Notes: generated by a model not told the origin, from the letters alone. A stretch of DNA of 64,000 nt from Talpa occidentalis (GCF_014898055.3 NW_023604295.1:138724676-138788675); one strand, 5' to 3'. Numbered from the stretch's first letter, positions 36,955 to 48,510 are shown. Numbers and translations are program-made.

Positions 36955-37719
36955 TTTTCTGACTTTTAATTTATAGCTATGGAGTTGCAAGAGCCAAGGT
37001 TCTCTATTTAAATAATAAGCCAAGAATTTATAGGAAGAGCTGTTTTTTTTTTTTCCCCTTCAACCATCTACATCTTATTCACTATTCCATGGACTGGGAA
37101 AAGGAAGGAAAATCGGGAAGGGGAGAATAGCACAGTGAGGGGATCTTATATGGACAAGTGTGCCTGTGACCACATGTTGACTTCGCCTTGAGTTGAGAAA
37201 ATCTGGAACAGAGAAGTACTTTCAGCTTTTTCAAGCAAGTACATAGCAAGGCATGGGGTTCTTCTGATGGGTGCCAGCCTATTGAAGTAGCACAAGTATA
37301 GAAACAGCAGCATGACTGGCCAAGACAGAAAAGGCCTGACAAAATTGATTGTCTCTAGAGTCTTAAAAATCATCTCTGTGTTTCTCAGATCAAAAAGGCT
37401 GAAAATAAGGTTCTGCAGAGCAAAGTCAAGGAGGATATAGATGACATTGACTAGAGGCAGAGAATGCCAGAGAGGTGAGCACCTCCACACATAACAGTGG
37501 GGTTGGCTGACCACAGCCAAGGACTGAAAAGCACAGTAACTCAGAGGCTGCAGCACTAACAGATGTCAATGTGCAGAAACAGGTGTTTTCCCCCAGTGCC
37601 AAGATTTATGCAAATTTCTCACAGCTAAGGCTCTTAGTTGAATGAAAATTCTAAGGTGACTGAATTCATCCATAGACAGCCACTATTTATTTTTATTTTT
37701 TTCAGTAGAAAAGTACTGT
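36955..37719. other. unassigned intergenic DNA
   Basis: A 136-codon minus-strand frame (37,556-37,146) is hydrophobic in parts but shows no recognisable domain. I treat it as chance or an old repeat. Confidence 0.35.
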
Positions 37720-37868
37720 AATATAATTAGTGGGCAATAATCAGTGTGCAATAGAGAGAAGAGAAAGAGAAAGAACATAGTTTCCAAATTAAGCACCCCA
37801 AATTACCCATCCCTTCATGGGCAAATGCTCAGCCAAACAGTGTTGGCCCAAAGCAGAGCAGTGGAGTA
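37720..37868 (+). mobile_element. LTR fragment related to 32,041-32,170
   Basis: Shares the phrase order ATTAGTG, AATTACCCATCCCTTCATGG, CAAATGCTCAGCCAAACAG and GTTGGCCCAAAGCAG with the left part of the LTR at 32,041. The remainder of that LTR is absent here. Confidence 0.55.
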
Positions 37869-37985
37869 TTTATTTTTGTCACAGTATTTATTTTTGTCAT
37901 CAAATATAGAGTGCCTTCAAGAGATAAAAATCAGAAAAATAAATATAGAAAATAAATATAGAAAATAAATTAAATATAGAAAATA
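37868..37985 (+). repeat. short AT-rich tandem arrays
   Basis: GTATTTATTTTTGTCA occurs twice in tandem. Downstream AAATAAATATAGAAA units repeat several times. Confidence 0.85.
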
Positions 37986-38178
37986 TTGCTCTTTTAACAT
38001 TGTAAGAATATTACATTTTGTATATGAGCTTATAGACATAAAAAGCAGCATATAACATGGAAAAATACTACACATTACTGAATGAATGAAAAGAAATTCA
38101 TGGCAATTACATATATCTTACCTTACTACCCATAACAGTTATGTGAAGAAAGAATCAATTGAGTGAAATCACAAGCTG

Positions 38179-38552
38179 TTGTTTATTAGTTTGTCATAAG
38201 AAAATATCACGTACTGGGTAGTTCAAACAATAGGAATTTACTTTCTCATGTTCTGAAGCCTGGAAGTCCCAGATCTAGGAGTCAGCATTGTATTCCTCCT
38301 CCTTGGTTGGCAAAGTTCTGCCTTCACTCCGTGGCCTCAAGTGACCTTTCCTCTGCTTGCACGTATGTCATTGTCCTAATGCTTTCTTCTAAAAGGACAC
38401 CAGTCAGGGTGAATCAGGCCCCACCTACATGTTACCTCATTTTCCTTGTGATTTATTTAAAGGTCCTCTCTCTAGATATATTCACATTCTGAGAAACTGG
38501 GTGTTAATATTTCAGCATACAGTTTTGGGGAACACAATTCAATCCATAACAT
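38179..38552 (-). mobile_element. MaLR LTR (MLT1/MST-like), antisense
   Basis: GTATTGGGTAGTT-like left end (TACTGGGTAGTTCAAACAAT), GAAGCCTGGAAGTCCCAGAT, AGGACACCAGTCAGGGTGAA, CCCACCTACATGTTACCTC and GGGGAACACAATTCAATCC form the complete antisense MaLR LTR pattern. Confidence 0.75.
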
Positions 38553-38559
38553 ACATAAT

Positions 38560-38606
38560 GGGGAAAAATTCTTGAAAATTATATATCTGAAAAAGTTATT
38601 ATCCAG

Positions 38607-38643
<37 letters not shown>

Positions 38644-38714
38644 CTCCTACAAGTCAACAACAATAAAGCAAATAACCCTACTTAAAAATCACCAAAGGAC
38701 TTCTGTTTCTCTAA
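38560..38714 (+). mobile_element. older L1 ORF2 fragment, left half of a split element
   Basis: AATTATATATCTGAAAAAG and AAGTCAACAACAATAAAGC then ACCAAAGGACTT match the 3' third of L1 ORF2 in plus orientation. The continuation is at 42,053-42,190, so the younger L1 interrupted it. A (CA)n array has expanded inside it. Confidence 0.6.
38608..38641 (+). repeat. (CA)n microsatellite
   Basis: About 17 uninterrupted CA units inside the old L1 fragment. Confidence 0.95.
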
Positions 38715-38723
38715 CATAGGATA

Positions 38724-41700
38724 CACCAGTAGCCAAATAGCATATAACTAACGAGGAGATCAAAGAAGAAATTAAAAAATTCTTTGAATTGAATGACAAG
38801 GAGGACACCAATATCCTAAATGTATGGGATGCAGCAAAAGCAGTAATAAGAGGAAAATATATAGCAATAGAAGCTCACATCAAAAAACAAGAAAGAACTC
38901 AAAGAAACAACCTAATCTCGAAGCTCAAAGATCTAGAAAAAGAACAACAAAAAAACCCCAGAACCAGTAGAAGAAAAGAAATAATAAAAACCAAAGCAGA
39001 AATAAATGAAATTGAAACTAAAAAAACAATCCAAAAGATCAATGAAACCAAGAGCTGGTTCTTTGAAAAAATAAATAAAATAGACAAACCCCTAGCCAGG
39101 CTCACAAAGGAAAAAAGGGAGAAAGCACAAATACACAGAATCATAAATGAAAGAGGAGAAATCACAACGGACACAGCAGAAATCAAAAGAATAATCAGTA
39201 ACTACTATGAACAGTTATATGGAAACAAGTTCAACAATCTAGAGGAGATGGACAAATTCCTACAACTCTACAATCACCCAAAGCTAGATAAAGAAGAAAT
39301 AGAACACCTAAACAGACCAATTACAAGCAGCGAAATTGAAATGGTAATTAAAAACCTCCCCAAAAACAAAAGCCCAGGACCTGATGGATTTACAAATGAA
39401 TTCTACCAAACATTCAGAGACGAATTAGTGCCTATCCTTCACAAACTCTTCCAAAAAATTGAGAAGGAAGGGACAATACCAAACACGTTCTATGAAGCCA
39501 ATATTACACTAATACCAAAACCGAATAAGGACAACACAAAAAAGGAAAACTATAGGCCAATCTCCCTAATGAACACTGATGCAAAAATCCTCAATAAAAT
39601 TTTAGCTATCAGAATCCAACAATGTATCCATAAGATAATTCACCACGACCAAGTTGGATTCATTCCAGGGGCACAAGGATGGTTTAACATCCGAAAATCA
39701 ATCAACGTTATCCAACACATCAACAAAAAGAAATATAAAAACCATATGATAATATCAATAGATGCTGAGAAAGCTTTCGACAAAGTGCAACACCCATTCA
39801 TGATAAAAGCCCTTGAAATTCTTGGGATACAAGGAACATACCTCAACATCATAAAGGCCATCTATGACAAGCCAACAGCCAGTATCATTCTCAATGGTGA
39901 AAAGCTGAAAGCAATTCCATTAAGATCTGGAACAAGACAAGGATGTCCACTCTCACCACTGCTTTTCAATATAATACTGGAAGTCCTAGCCAGAGCAATA
40001 AGACAAGAGAAAGACATCCAAGGAATCCAAATAGGAAAAGAAGTCAAACTATCACTATTTGCAGATGATATGATAATATACATAGAGAACCCCAAAATCT
40101 CCACAGAAAAACTAATTCAACTCATCAATCAATTCAGTAAAGTGGCAGGATACAAAATCAACACGCAAAAGTCAGTAGCCTTCCTATACACAAACAATAA
40201 ATCTGAAGAAGAAGAAATCAAAAAAACCACCCCTTTTATTATCGAAACAAAAAAATCAAATATTTGGGAATAAATCTAACAAAAGAGGTAAAGGACCTAT
40301 ACAAAGAAAACTATAAAACACTGTTAAAAGAAATAGAAGAAGACACAAAGAAATGGAAAGACATCCCCTGCTCATGGATTGGAAGAATAAACATTATTAA
40401 AATGGCCATCCTACCAAAAGCAATATACAGATTCAATGCTATTCCAATCAAAATCTCAATGGCATTCTTCAAAGAAATAGAACAATTATTGATGAAATTC
40501 ATATGGAATCACCAAAAACCCCGAATAGCCAAAGCTCTACTGAAAAAAAAGAAGGAAATGGAGGCATCACACTCCCAGACTTCAAACTATACTACAAAGC
40601 CATAATCATCAAAACTGCATGGTATTGGAACAAGAACAGATATACAGACCAATGGAATCGAATAGAAAATCCAGAAATAAACCCACAGATTTATGGTCAA
40701 CTAATCTTTGACAAAGGAGCAAAGACTATGCATTGGAGCAAAGAAAGTTTGTTCAATAAATGGTGCTGGGAAAACTGGGTCGCTACATGCAAAAGAATGA
40801 AGCTTGACCACTACCTCACACCATACACAAAAATCAACTCAAAATGGATTAAAGAACTAGACATAAGACCTGAAACCATAAAATACATAGAAGGAAATAT
40901 AGGCGAAACACTACGGGATTTGCACATCAAAGACATCTTTACAGACACATCACCCAAAGCAGTGATAGTGAAGAGAAAGATAAACAGCTGGGACTACATC
41001 AAATTAAAGAGCTTCTGCACAGCAAAAGAGACAATAACAAAAACAAAGAGAAACCCCACCAACTGGGAGAACATTTTTGCACCCAACACTAATGATAAAG
41101 GACTGATCACAAAAATCTGCAAAGAGCTGATGAGACTCAGCAACAACAAAGAAAATAATCCAGTCAAAAAATGGGCAGAAGAGCTAAAAAGAAACTTCTC
41201 TGAAGAGGAAATGCAAATGGCCAACAGACATATGAAAAAATGTTCAACATCACTTGTAATCAGGGAAATGCAAATCAAAACTACCATGAGATACCATCTC
41301 ACACCAGTGAGAATGGCACATATTAAAAAAACTAGCAACAACAAATGTTGGCGAGGATGTGGAGAAAAAGGAACTCTTGTGCACTGTTGGTGGGAGTGCA
41401 AACTGGTCCAACCACTATGGAGAGCTGTGTGGAGATTTCTGGACCTACTAAACATAGAGCTTCCATATGATCCAGCAATTCCACTCCTAGGTATTTACCC
41501 AAAGGACACAGAAACATCAATTCCAAAGAGCACCTGCACTCCTATGTTTATAGCAGCACTGTTTACAATAGCTAAGCTTTGGAAACAACCCAAATGCCCA
41601 AAAATAGATGACTGGATCAAGAAGATGTGGTACATATATACCATGGAATATTACTCAGCATTCAAAAAAGATAAACACATGCAATTTGCAGCAACATGGA

Positions 41701-41961
41701 TGGCACTGGAAGGGATCATGCTCAGCGAAATAAGCCAAAAAGAAAAAGAAAAATACCGGATGGTCTCACTCATAGCAGGAATCTAGAAAACTTAAATAAG
41801 GGACCAGGAAAATGAATATAAGAAAGTGAAAATCAAAATCAACAAAAAACTATGAACCAGAGACACTTTTTGGGGGTGGGGGGCGGGAGGGGAAGGATTG
41901 GGGTCAGAATGGGGCGTTTGCAATTGTATGGGGGAATATAAAAAAAAAAAAAAAAAAAAAA
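38724..41961 (+). mobile_element. 5'-truncated, relatively young LINE-1
   Basis: Comprises most of ORF2, a short 3'UTR (41,787-41,939) and a poly-A tail (41,940-41,961). ORF1, the 5'UTR and the ORF2 endonuclease are missing, as usual after incomplete reverse transcription. The 3'UTR has a G-rich tract (41,872-41,906) with several runs of three or more Gs, typical of mammalian L1 and able in principle to form a G-quadruplex. ATAGGAT is found just before the element (38,716-38,722) and just after its tail (41,961-41,967), a likely short target-site duplication. It is inserted within an older L1. Confidence 0.9.
38737..41786 (+). pseudogene. LINE-1 ORF2 (reverse transcriptase), frameshifted remnant
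   Basis: ORF2 proteins copy L1 RNA back into DNA at a nicked chromosomal target. Here three consecutive frames carry the protein: 38,789-40,273, then 40,264-40,605, then 40,503-41,786. Crossing from one to the next needs one-base shifts, which fall in A runs near 40,249-40,255 and 40,543-40,550. The reverse transcriptase domain is clearly readable: [38 protein letters not shown] and the catalytic FADD motif (40,058-40,069). The C-terminal cysteine-rich segment ([18 protein letters not shown], about 41,348-41,401) is also intact. The endonuclease domain that normally precedes the first frame is absent. With truncation and two frameshifts the copy is dead. Very few in-frame stops mean it decayed recently compared with the other LINE pieces here. 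The A-run shifts could in part be assembly errors. Confidence 0.9.
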
Positions 41962-41967
41962 TAGGAT

Positions 41968-42052
41968 TTAAAGCAATTTGATTTTCATTAATATCAGAAA
42001 TAATAAAATGGTTAGGAATAAATTTAATGAAAAAAAAAAAAAAAAAAAAAAA
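41968..42052 (+). mobile_element. short L1 ORF2 fragment ending in its own poly-A run
   Basis: AAATGGTTAGGAATAAATTTA resembles, apart from one base, the L1 segment coding for the YLGINL stretch. It is followed directly by a 23-base A run (42,030-42,052). AATAAA occurs at 42,002-42,007 and 42,017-42,022, upstream of the A run. Confidence 0.45.
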
Positions 42053-42190
42053 CCTGCCTGATATTACTTGTTAAATAAATGGAAATCAAAACCACAATGA
42101 AATACCATCTTATGCTGACTAAGGTGGCTCCTATAAAATAACCAAAATAACAAGGATCAATGAGATAGAAAAACAAAATAAGTTTTATAT
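42053..42190 (+). mobile_element. older L1 ORF2 fragment, right half of a split element
   Basis: TGGAAATCAAAACCACAATG then AAATACCATCTTATGCTGAC is the L1 ORF2 segment expected soon after the left half at 38,560-38,714. Confidence 0.6.
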
Positions 42191-42696
42191 TCCTGTTTCC
42201 TAAAATTAAGGTCTGAGTAAAAATTTTAACTGAGAAAATAAATCCATGCAGAATTAATTAAAATGAGATTAAAATTAAAGTATGTATCACAATTTCTTAG
42301 TAAATCTTATATTTAAAAACTAACTGAGATGTACGACAGCTTTGAGTTGGTTTTCCTGAACTATCATGAAACCATTCCATAATATCCATAGCAACTGAGA
42401 AAACTATTGAAACGTCTTACTCATTCTCAGTATTTCAACTGCATTGTCACTATACCTCAGTACTGGAAATAATTTCATTAGCCTTGCTATTTCTCTTAAA
42501 TTATTAGTGTTTTACAGATGCTTTTGGGGTGTTTTCCAAGCTAAGGGGCAGATTCTGCTCCTACTGTGGAAGGGCAACATTGCAAATGCTTAGGCAGGGA
42601 ATAGAATCAAAGTACTGTCTGGGAAGATTAGTGGTGTTTTATTTGAAAACTTGTGAAAAATGGAGGAGAAAAGACTAGATAAAGTAACACACACTT
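42191..42696. other. unassigned intergenic DNA
   Basis: AT-rich. Nothing recognised. Confidence 0.4.
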
Positions 42697-42960
42697 GGGG
42701 CCTCCCTGGTGGTGCAGGGGTTAAAGACAGTACTATCAAGCTGTCGCCAGCCACTGCAGCACAAGTTCCATCCTCAGCTGGCCAGGGAGCTACCCACCCG
42801 GCCAGACCTCTCCTGTCTCGCTGCTGCTCCCCTCAGCAGTGTGTCTCTGTAGATCTGCCAGTTCTGCTCCCCACTCTCTCTGGTGAATCCTCTCACCCCC
42901 TGCACCTCTGGTCTGCACCTCAGTTCTTGTATGCATAAATAAATAAATCTTAAAAAAAAA
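42697..42960 (+). mobile_element. tRNA-derived SINE, copy 11
   Basis: Starts GGGGCCTCCCTGGTGGTGCA, body as in the other copies, ends TAAATAAATAAATC plus an A run. I found no clear flanking duplication. Confidence 0.85.
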
Positions 42961-44599
42961 TGTTTATTCTTCACATACAAGAATGAAAGATATTTAGCCA
43001 TATACAGGGACTCATCAGAGAGTCAAACCAACTTTACTGAAAGCATAATATAATAAACTAAGTGACAACTAACAGTATTGTTTTCTTCCTGAATAAAAGA
43101 CCCACACGTTTCTCCACAGCGCTCTAGAAATAGCTTTATTTACAAGGGAGCTGGTGTCTGTAAACTAGGTTGTCTTTAAATAAAGTCTTTGTCATACAAG
43201 CTAGTTTTAAGAACTAGCCAAACTTAATGTTTTCCATTTAATTGGCAAAATATTTTTTTGACTGGTAGTTTGGATTACCAGTGATTAGGTGATTGATGGG
43301 GTTCTCCGCCGCAGGGAAGTGTTACATGGCGTGATTTCTTTCCCTGAAAATACATGGGCCAATGCAAACGAATGAGTAAAGGATCAAAGAGAATTTGGAA
43401 AAAAATCTCCAAACAGGAAAATGATTTGCCATTCCCTTTAGACAGCTAATTTTATAATTTATCTTAATGATAAATCTATAAACCAGCCATCTATTTGTTT
43501 TAAACCATATTCTAATCTTTGGCTTCAGCTGCATTTTCAAAAGGTAGAAAATTTCCAAGAGTTTAAAATACTTTCTTTAATCGGAATAAAATTTTAGAGT
43601 TCTCCATATTCATATATTTCCAAAAAACTTACAGCTTTATTTTTTCCTTTTTAATTCTGTTAGAACCCAGCTCTGTGTTTCCAAATTTCTGCAATAGTTG
43701 CAAGAAGGTTGGTAAAAGTGCCAACTTTCTGGTCTGGGCTAGTGTGATTATATTCGTGGTAGTTTTTGATAGTTGATGCATTTGAATCCATTTGCAGGAG
43801 AAATAGAAGCTTTTTCCTTTCTTTCTTTCTTTCTTTTTTTTTTTTTTTTTTTTTTTTTTAAGAAAATGCACTCGTGTAAGGCATGTTTTTCTGGTTTTTT
43901 TTTTCAGTATTGTGGAAAAAAAAAACAAACCCAGGAACATCTGTTTTCCTTCAAGTTTCTGTGACTTGCCATGTCCATTCCTCAGTTATTACCAACAACT
44001 GGTTGTAAAGTGGGTGATTTTTCTAGGATGCTAAGGACAGAAGAACAGGGAACAAATACACTTGGGAATAGGATATTTTTGAATCCATAAGCGGTGCACT
44101 CCAGATTGGCAAGCAATTCTCAGTTCTTAACAAACCAAACTGGGATCTGGGTTAACTTGTTATTTGAATCTGGTTTGGGCTTATCTCATTCCATGCATTC
44201 AAGGAAGGAAACATTTGGAAGATGTGGGCATGACACTCAAGGCAGTATGAGGGCCCATGGATTTGTGTAAGCTTTGGGACTTGTTCTGTAGCAAGAGACA
44301 ATTATTCTGGCATTTTCCTGATACTATCATGAACACATTTAATGATCCTGGAGGAGCACCTTAAATTATCCTCAAATTTCATTAGGAAAATGGACATCAG
44401 TGTATTTATATCACTGGGATTTGGTGAATCAATGACAAATATAGATATTCAAAACTTAGGTAGTGGTATACCCAAAGTTAGTTCTAAGTATTTTCTAGTG
44501 GTTTATTAGTCTGCTTCGAGTATGACATAAAGCAAAAATTTGACACATGATGGATGTCTAATAAAAGGATACTGGTGAGTGACAAGGACTTGAGCTAAA
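42961..44599. other. unassigned intergenic DNA with TTTC/poly-T tract
   Basis: No gene recognised. A (CTTT)n run passing into about 30 Ts lies at 43,815-43,859 and could be the tail of an unseen antisense retroelement. Frames crossing it are artefacts of the homopolymer. Confidence 0.4.
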
Positions 44600-44870
44600 C
44601 CCTTTGCCTATAATGCACCTGCAATTTTATAGACTTGCTCACTGAGCTTGTGGATTTCTTTTGAGGGCCTGTTAAATGCAAAGCATAGCATTATTTTATT
44701 TTGTTATTTTATAGTTACTACTAGTTCACTTGGTTATCCCCCAGACCCTGTAAAATGTGTATTATTTCCTTCAGTTCCCTGCAACATAGAACTTGAAGTT
44801 CAATGTGATGAAAGGACATCTCAGAAATGAATTCAAAATTAGCCTCACTCTGAAACTCAGACCCTATTGA
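44600..44870 (-). mobile_element. weak MIR remnant, antisense
   Basis: GGGCCTGTTAAATGCAAAGC, TGTAAAATGTGTATTATTTC and a decayed head suggest an antisense MIR. Identity is low. Confidence 0.3.
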
Positions 44871-44924
44871 TAGGTTTCAGTTACTACGAATTAAAATTGG
44901 CCATCTAAGGAGAAAGGGGTGCAG

Positions 44925-45401
44925 GTTTTGATTATGTTACATTATACAACAAAAGGGATTATGCAGATGCTAGGACTGCTCATCAGTTGACCAGAAAAAG
45001 GGGAGTTATGAAGGTGGGCCTGCCCTAATCACATGAATTTTTAAAATCTTTCTTCAACTGGTTGAAGATCAGTAAATCCCAGAGAGTCTAAGCATGAGAG
45101 AAACTTTATGTAAGGGAAATTAACTACTGCTAAGATGGTGGTGATGCAAGGGCATGGGAGAGGTCTCTAGGAGAAACTAAATCCTGTCAACAAAATTAGT
45201 GAAGACGGAACAGATTCTTCCCCCAAAACCTGCAGACACAGTCCAGTCCACCCAACAGCATGGATTCAGCCTTGAGGGACTTGGCAAGAGGAGTTAGCCC
45301 TTGTAGACTTTTGACTTCAAGGCATATAAGTTAATAAAAGGCTATTGATTTCACCTGCTCAGTTTCTGCTAATTTGTTACATAAACATAGAGAACAATAT
45401 A
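44925..45401 (+). mobile_element. MaLR LTR (MLT1-like)
   Basis: TGTTACATTATACAACAAAA, GGGATTATGCAGATGC, GTGGGCCTGCCCTAATCACA, AGGAGAAACTAAATCCTG, a decayed middle, and CTGCTAATTTGTTACATAAA at the end follow the order of this LTR group. The same group occurs antisense at 48,064. Confidence 0.55.
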
Positions 45402-46284
45402 TTGAGTGGTCAAATTCAAATTGTCCGTACTTAGCCACAGATGCCAGGATTGTTCTGGCAATCATGAATTTGGTGACCTACTTGGTAATGGCATCATTTT
45501 ATCATTGTCCTTCAATAAGAGGAGATTTGTTCACCTGGAGGTAATGCTCTTTATTCGAGCAGGCTGACGTGTGCCAAATCAGAATAATGAGTGGATTATG
45601 TCACTTTTTAGGTTTTCTATTGTTTGTTTAAAAAGAGGCTAGAGTTTGGTTTAAAACCTGATATTTCCTAATGCACGAAAAGTGGGCTGTGTTTCCAGTA
45701 AGAGAAGTGAAGATGGACCTGGATGTTCAGAGCTTCCTAGGAAACGCAAGCACTGATGTTCAGAAAGGAAACAAATGATCACGAAAAAGCATCTTGTGTA
45801 CTGTTAAGAATTAAAAATGCTTTGAGTCTACTGGACTATCTGGCAACTTTGCTATAAAGTCTTGTTTTCATTAAGATGGTTTGGGCTGAACCTTTCTTTG
45901 ATAATTTAAAATTCCTTCCCTCTCTCCCTGCAATCCCCATGCTAAAAACATTATTGGTATGTTGGCAAATTGGTCGAACTTAAAAACAAAACTACTTGCT
46001 TACATTTTGTCAAGCATCTGTCTAACAATCACACAAAAACATGGCCATGGGCACGATTCCTCAGGCTGCTATTGTGCATATATTTGATTTTGCCCTTCTT
46101 ACTGTGAGCTGTGTAATGCATGTAGCACTAACTGCCCTCATCTCTTGCCAGGAGACTTAGAACCCATCAAAATCCTAATTGTCGAAATTGCTGAGACACG
46201 GCCATTAAAGCATCCGTCGTGTTGCTGTCTGTTCACCTCTCCAACATTTTAGTAATTTCTTCCTTTTCTCTGAACTTGTTTTGG
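45402..46284. other. complex unique sequence, candidate conserved non-coding element
   Basis: About 880 bp between two MaLR LTRs with no repeat signature, no long frame and balanced composition. The stretch 45,500-46,250 is the best candidate in the window for conserved regulatory DNA. This is a judgement from texture only. Confidence 0.35.
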
Positions 46285-46640
46285 TTACTAGAATTATGTA
46301 ACAAACTACAACTGTAAAACTCCAATGACTGTATTATGCTCACTGATTCTGTGGGTGAGGAATTCTAGAAGCACCACAGTGATGACTTGTATCTGCCCCA
46401 TCATGTCTGGTACCTCAGTGGAGAGTGATTCAAGTGTCTGAGGGCTGGAGTCCTCTGGAGACTTCTTTACGCACTTTTCTGGCCTCTGGCTGGTATGATT
46501 CAAAGGCTGGATTCAGCTGGCACTGCCACTGACCTCCCCATGAGGGTTATGATACGTGATGGAGTGGCTAGATTCTATGAGGCGCATACCAAGAGGCCAG
46601 GCCCAAAGAACAAGTGCCTCATATGACCCTGATCATAAAA
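46285..46640 (-). mobile_element. MaLR LTR (MLT1-like), antisense
   Basis: TTATGTAACAAACTACAACT, TCACTGATTCTGTGGGTGAG, GAATTCTAGAAGCACCACAG and GGCTGGAGTCCTCTGGAGAC match the antisense start and body of MLT1-type LTRs. Confidence 0.55.
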
Positions 46641-48063
46641 GCAACACGGTGTTAAGACCCAGTCTAGAAAAGCACATTGAAGCACTTTCACCGTATTCCA
46701 GTGATCAAAATGGCCACAAGCCCATCCAAATTGAAGGGGAGGGAAGTGGATTGCATTTCTTGATGGGGGGAGTGGCAGACATATTTCAGAGGGACGTTTT
46801 GGATGGGATAAATTTGGCGGCCATCTGTAGGAAACAGTTTTCCACAATCTTCTCTCTGACCAAAATAATTTTCATCCCACCACATACAAAATATAGTCAC
46901 TCTCCCAAGAACCCCAAAAGTCTTATTTTATTTTGACTTCCATCTCAGACTTAAGGTCCACTATCTTGTCATCTAAATCAGGTGAAATGTAGATGAGTCA
47001 CTCTGAATGCAACTCCCCAACCATGAGTCCTCAATATGATCTGTGAATAAAAGAGGCAGGTTATCTGTCTCCCAAACAGCAAACGCAAAATGACCAAGCA
47101 GATTTATAGAGTTATAACCACCATAGACTCTTCTATTCCAAAATCACTGCCCCTCATGATTCTGGAATCCATCCAGGATGTTACCAGTTCCCTGATGAAG
47201 ACTTTGGTTTATGACCTGAGAGATGTTCTTTGTGGCTTTTGGACCTATCCTGAGCTTTTTGTTCTACCCCCTAAATCTTTCTTTCTTTTTCATAAGCCAT
47301 AACTCATGCTTATACTTGAGCAGATTTTTGTTGGTTGGTTACTTTACATTTGTTTTTATCCTGTGTCATGTTTGTAGAGAAGTTCAGGGATTTAAAGAAC
47401 TCTTTTGATTGTGCACAGTCTCTGTTCTAGTTCCAGCAGACAGAATTTTCTTTTTAAAAAATTTTGTGGGTTTGTTACATGTCAATTTATGAACAAAAAT
47501 CTATATTCTCAAGTCTTATATTTTAGAGATAAGCCCTTTCTACTTCGAATCCTTTGTGTGACTCTATGGAATAACATCCCTAAGATTCTTAGAAACCTAT
47601 TTTTTTTTCTTAACAGAGACATGCCCCGAAGACCATCAGAAAGCTTTTTGTCCTTCTGAAAGTGTCTACAGGGTATTAATGTGAGTTTTTCTCTGGTCTT
47701 CATAAAGGTTTTCATCTTCACTCTGAGACAATGTTTTTTCTGCTAACACTTTGTGTCTGATATTTGAACCCAAGATCGTGTCTGAAAATGCTTTCCTAAA
47801 CATCTATAGTCTCTTGAAAACTGAACTCCATTTGATTTTTAATCTCTCAGCTCTTATGCTCTGCTGTAGTCAACTAGACAAAGTTGCACGCACCACAGTT
47901 TCTCTTCTGAAACCTCCTTGCCTTGCTTATTGAGTGGGTTGGTATATTTCTTATTTTCCGCCTGACTCTGTGTTTCCACTATTGTGTGAGGTTTTCCTGT
48001 CCTCTGCCTTCCATTAGCAATCTCTTTCAAACACTCCTGACTCTGCTTGGAGGACTAGATTAT
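46641..48063. other. unassigned intergenic DNA
   Basis: Several short overlapping frames, none with a domain. Parts may be decayed LTR, but I cannot name them. Confidence 0.35.
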
Positions 48064-48475
48064 TTCTCTAAGGCTGCTGCACCAAATCACCACAAGCTAA
48101 GTAATCTTTATTCTTTCACAATTCTGGGGGACAAGTCTAAAATTAGTTTTACTGGGCATCAGCAGTAAAAATAATGGCATCAGCAGGACCGCAGAGTCCT
48201 CTGAAAATTAGTGGAGAATCCATTCTTTGCCCCTTCCAGACTCTGTCATGTGTGGCTATATCACTCCAATCTCTGCCTCTGCTTCCACCTTGGCTGCCTT
48301 CTCTTTCTTAGAAAGACACTTATGATGACATTTAACCAACCTGAATAATCCAGGATCATGTTCCCATCACAAATCTTTACTCACATCTGCAAAGAACTTT
48401 AAATAAAGTAACCTTCACAGATTTCAGGGATGAAGATACAGATTTTTTTGGTGGACATTTCTTTAGCCAACCACG
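48064..48475 (-). mobile_element. MaLR LTR (MLT1-like), antisense
   Basis: CTCTAAGGCTGCTGCACCAA, TTTCACAATTCTGGGGGACA, GTGGAGAATCCATTCTTTGC, AACCTGAATAATCCAGGATC, CTCACATCTGCAAAGAACTT and TTTTTGGTGGACATTTC form a well-ordered antisense LTR. Confidence 0.65.
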
Positions 48476-48510
48476 AGGACTTTTTGGACTATTTGACCTG
48501 GAGCATAATC

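Noticed and set aside
37146..37556. 136-codon minus-strand frame with hydrophobic segments
   Set aside because: Considered as a receptor-like remnant, but no family motif was found. Left unassigned.
32041..37868. One provirus bounded by two LTRs
   Set aside because: The interval consists of unrelated ancient repeats and SINEs, and no retroviral coding motif is visible.
38608..38641. CRISPR-like repeats or other prokaryotic arrays
   Set aside because: All tandem repeats here are eukaryotic microsatellites. No direct repeat/spacer pattern exists.
43629..43964. Frames with poly-Lys or poly-Phe stretches
   Set aside because: They read through a TTTC/poly-T tract and are composition artefacts.
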